A stretch of 6,001 bases of DNA from Oligoflexia bacterium (lineage in GTDB: Bacteria > Bdellovibrionota > UBA1018 > CAIMNF01), in contig CAIOKW010000284.1 in the NCBI GenBank assembly GCA_903858975.1, positions 1 to 6,001 of the forward strand, in the 5' to 3' direction. Positions within the stretch are counted from its first letter, which is position 1. Each line of letters begins with the position of its first letter. This document shows positions 5,412 through 6,001 of the stretch, piece by piece. The translations under genes and the position numbers were made by a program. The notes beneath the pieces are model-generated. The model was not told the DNA's origin, made no database searches, and was given only the letters and a program-made list of their open reading frames with translations.

Positions 5412-5972
5412 CATTGCCAGTAGGCGGAAGACTCTGAAGTCAGCTGATCCCGCCGTGTACATGATTTTACGAAGGGTATCGTATTTTACTCGTTTATCTG
5501 CTTGGATTGCCAATACGCCGTCAAACGGGAGTGGGTTGCCTTTGGCATCTCTTGCTGGAGATTTTGCGCGGAGAATTTCTGCCTTTTTACGAGCCTCGGT
5601 GAGGGAGTTAAAAAGGCGTGGGATTCTCATATTCCCTTCATCTAAATCTTCAGGCTTAAAGGCATAAGATGGCTGTCCACCATTCAGGGTATCGGCAGTT
5701 TGAGCAAATTCGACAACACGATTTCCCTCAAAGGTAATGGCTTCAGGAGTGACGATCAGGTGCAAGCTATCGTAAGGAATGTCCTGACTCTTTGAGATCG
5801 GAAGTTTGATTCCAGGAACCGATGAAAATGAATTGGTGCTGGCCGAATAACTCTTCAGAAGGAACACGAGAATGATGACAAGAATGTCCATCATCGAGGT
5901 CAGCTGAAGATCGAATTCCTTATGGATGGTGCGACGGACTCTGCGATTTCGGATGGATTTGTGAAATGCCAT
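5397..5972 (-). CDS. exbD: ExbD/TolR family proton-channel protein
   Basis: A 191-residue inner-membrane protein with the ExbD/TolR plan: a basic cytoplasmic N-terminus (residues 1-18, many Arg and Lys), one membrane segment at about 22-42 containing the conserved proton-carrying Asp (D29, in LTSMMDILVII), and a periplasmic C-terminal domain ending in the family motif GVLAIQADKRVKYDTLRKIM (152-171). With an ExbB/TolQ partner such proteins use proton motive force to drive TonB, Tol-Pal or gliding machinery. Typical ExbD and TolR are about 140 residues; this one carries about 50 extra periplasmic residues (roughly 88-145, Pro/Lys/Asp rich). The start at 5972 is supported by GGAGGA (5986-5981) and overlaps the stop of the upstream gene (TAATG), so it belongs to an operon entering from the right. 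TonB-, Tol- or gliding-type cannot be distinguished from this protein alone. Confidence 0.9.
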   Translation of the reverse strand: MAFHKSIRNRRVRRTIHKEFDLQLTSMMDILVIILVFLLKSYSASTNSFSSVPGIKLPISKSQDIPYDSLHLIVTPEAITFEGNRVVEFAQTADTLNGGQPSYAFKPEDLDEGNMRIPRLFNSLTEARKKAEILRAKSPARDAKGNPLPFDGVLAIQADKRVKYDTLRKIMYTAGSADFRVFRLLAMRLDP

Positions 5973-6001
5973 TATTCATTTCCTCCGAGCAAGTTTCCAA
6001 A
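5972..6001 (-). CDS. 3' end of an upstream gene in the ExbD operon
   Basis: Only the last nine codons and the TAA stop (5974-5972) are in the window; they read FGNLLGGNE. The stop overlaps the ExbD start in TAATG, and the ExbD Shine-Dalgarno lies within its final codons, a typical translationally coupled arrangement. By context it is likely another ExbD/TolR or an ExbB/TolQ protein, but nine residues cannot establish identity. Confidence 0.5.
   Translation of the reverse strand, partial: FGNLLGGNE
5981..5986 (-). promoter_or_regulatory. Ribosome binding site of the ExbD gene
   Basis: GGAGGA on the minus strand lies 8 bases before the ATG at 5972. It is a near-ideal Shine-Dalgarno embedded in the end of the upstream gene, which fixes the ExbD start. 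Confidence 0.75.

Noticed and set aside
5365..5667. 100-codon open frame on the plus strand covering the end of CheX and the ExbD gene
   Set aside because: It is antisense to the conserved C-terminal part of ExbD and has no domain features or ribosome binding site.

Overview
The window reads as a densely packed chromosomal segment of a Gram-negative bacterium. An ExbD/TolR energy-transduction protein implies an inner membrane working on an outer envelope. The combination of this with chemotaxis-type signalling genes and an ATP-grasp protein of unknown role suggests a Bdellovibrio-like or other former deltaproteobacterial lineage; that placement is inference from gene content, not proof. Nearly every base is coding: the largest gene-free gap is about 49 bases, and there is no stretch over 300 bases without a gene. 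I see no tRNA, rRNA, CRISPR array, insertion sequence or attachment site.

Layout, left to right. (1) An ATP-grasp protein on the plus strand, whose reading frame runs off the left edge and which is probably truncated at its N-terminus. (2) A YebC/TACO1-family protein on the minus strand; its stop codon overlaps that of the ATP-grasp gene in a shared TTAA. (3) A HAD-superfamily sugar-phosphate phosphatase resembling YqaB on the plus strand, divergent from yebC across only 27 bases. (4-6) A tightly coupled plus-strand signalling operon: a REC-Hpt-HATPase CheA-like kinase, a single-domain CheY-like response regulator, and a STAS-CheX fusion phosphatase, with overlapping start and stop codons at both junctions. 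(7) An ExbD/TolR protein on the minus strand, convergent with the CheX gene, preceded at the right edge by the last nine codons of another gene in the same operon.

The most notable part is the signalling operon at 2529-5393. It contains a complete phosphorylation cycle: a kinase with a phosphorylatable His, a receiver, and a CheX phosphatase with the intact E-x-x-N motif. However, the kinase lacks the C-terminal CheW-like P5 domain that normally docks CheA to chemoreceptor arrays, and instead carries its own N-terminal receiver domain. No CheW, receptor, CheR or CheB gene is visible. The module therefore looks like a CheA-type relay uncoupled from canonical receptor arrays, and its input and output are unknown. 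An eight-G run lies directly in the codons of the phospho-histidine motif, so single-base slippage there would switch the kinase off.

The right-hand minus-strand operon (ExbD/TolR plus an upstream partial gene) is probably part of a TolQR/ExbBD-type proton-driven motor cluster extending beyond the window.
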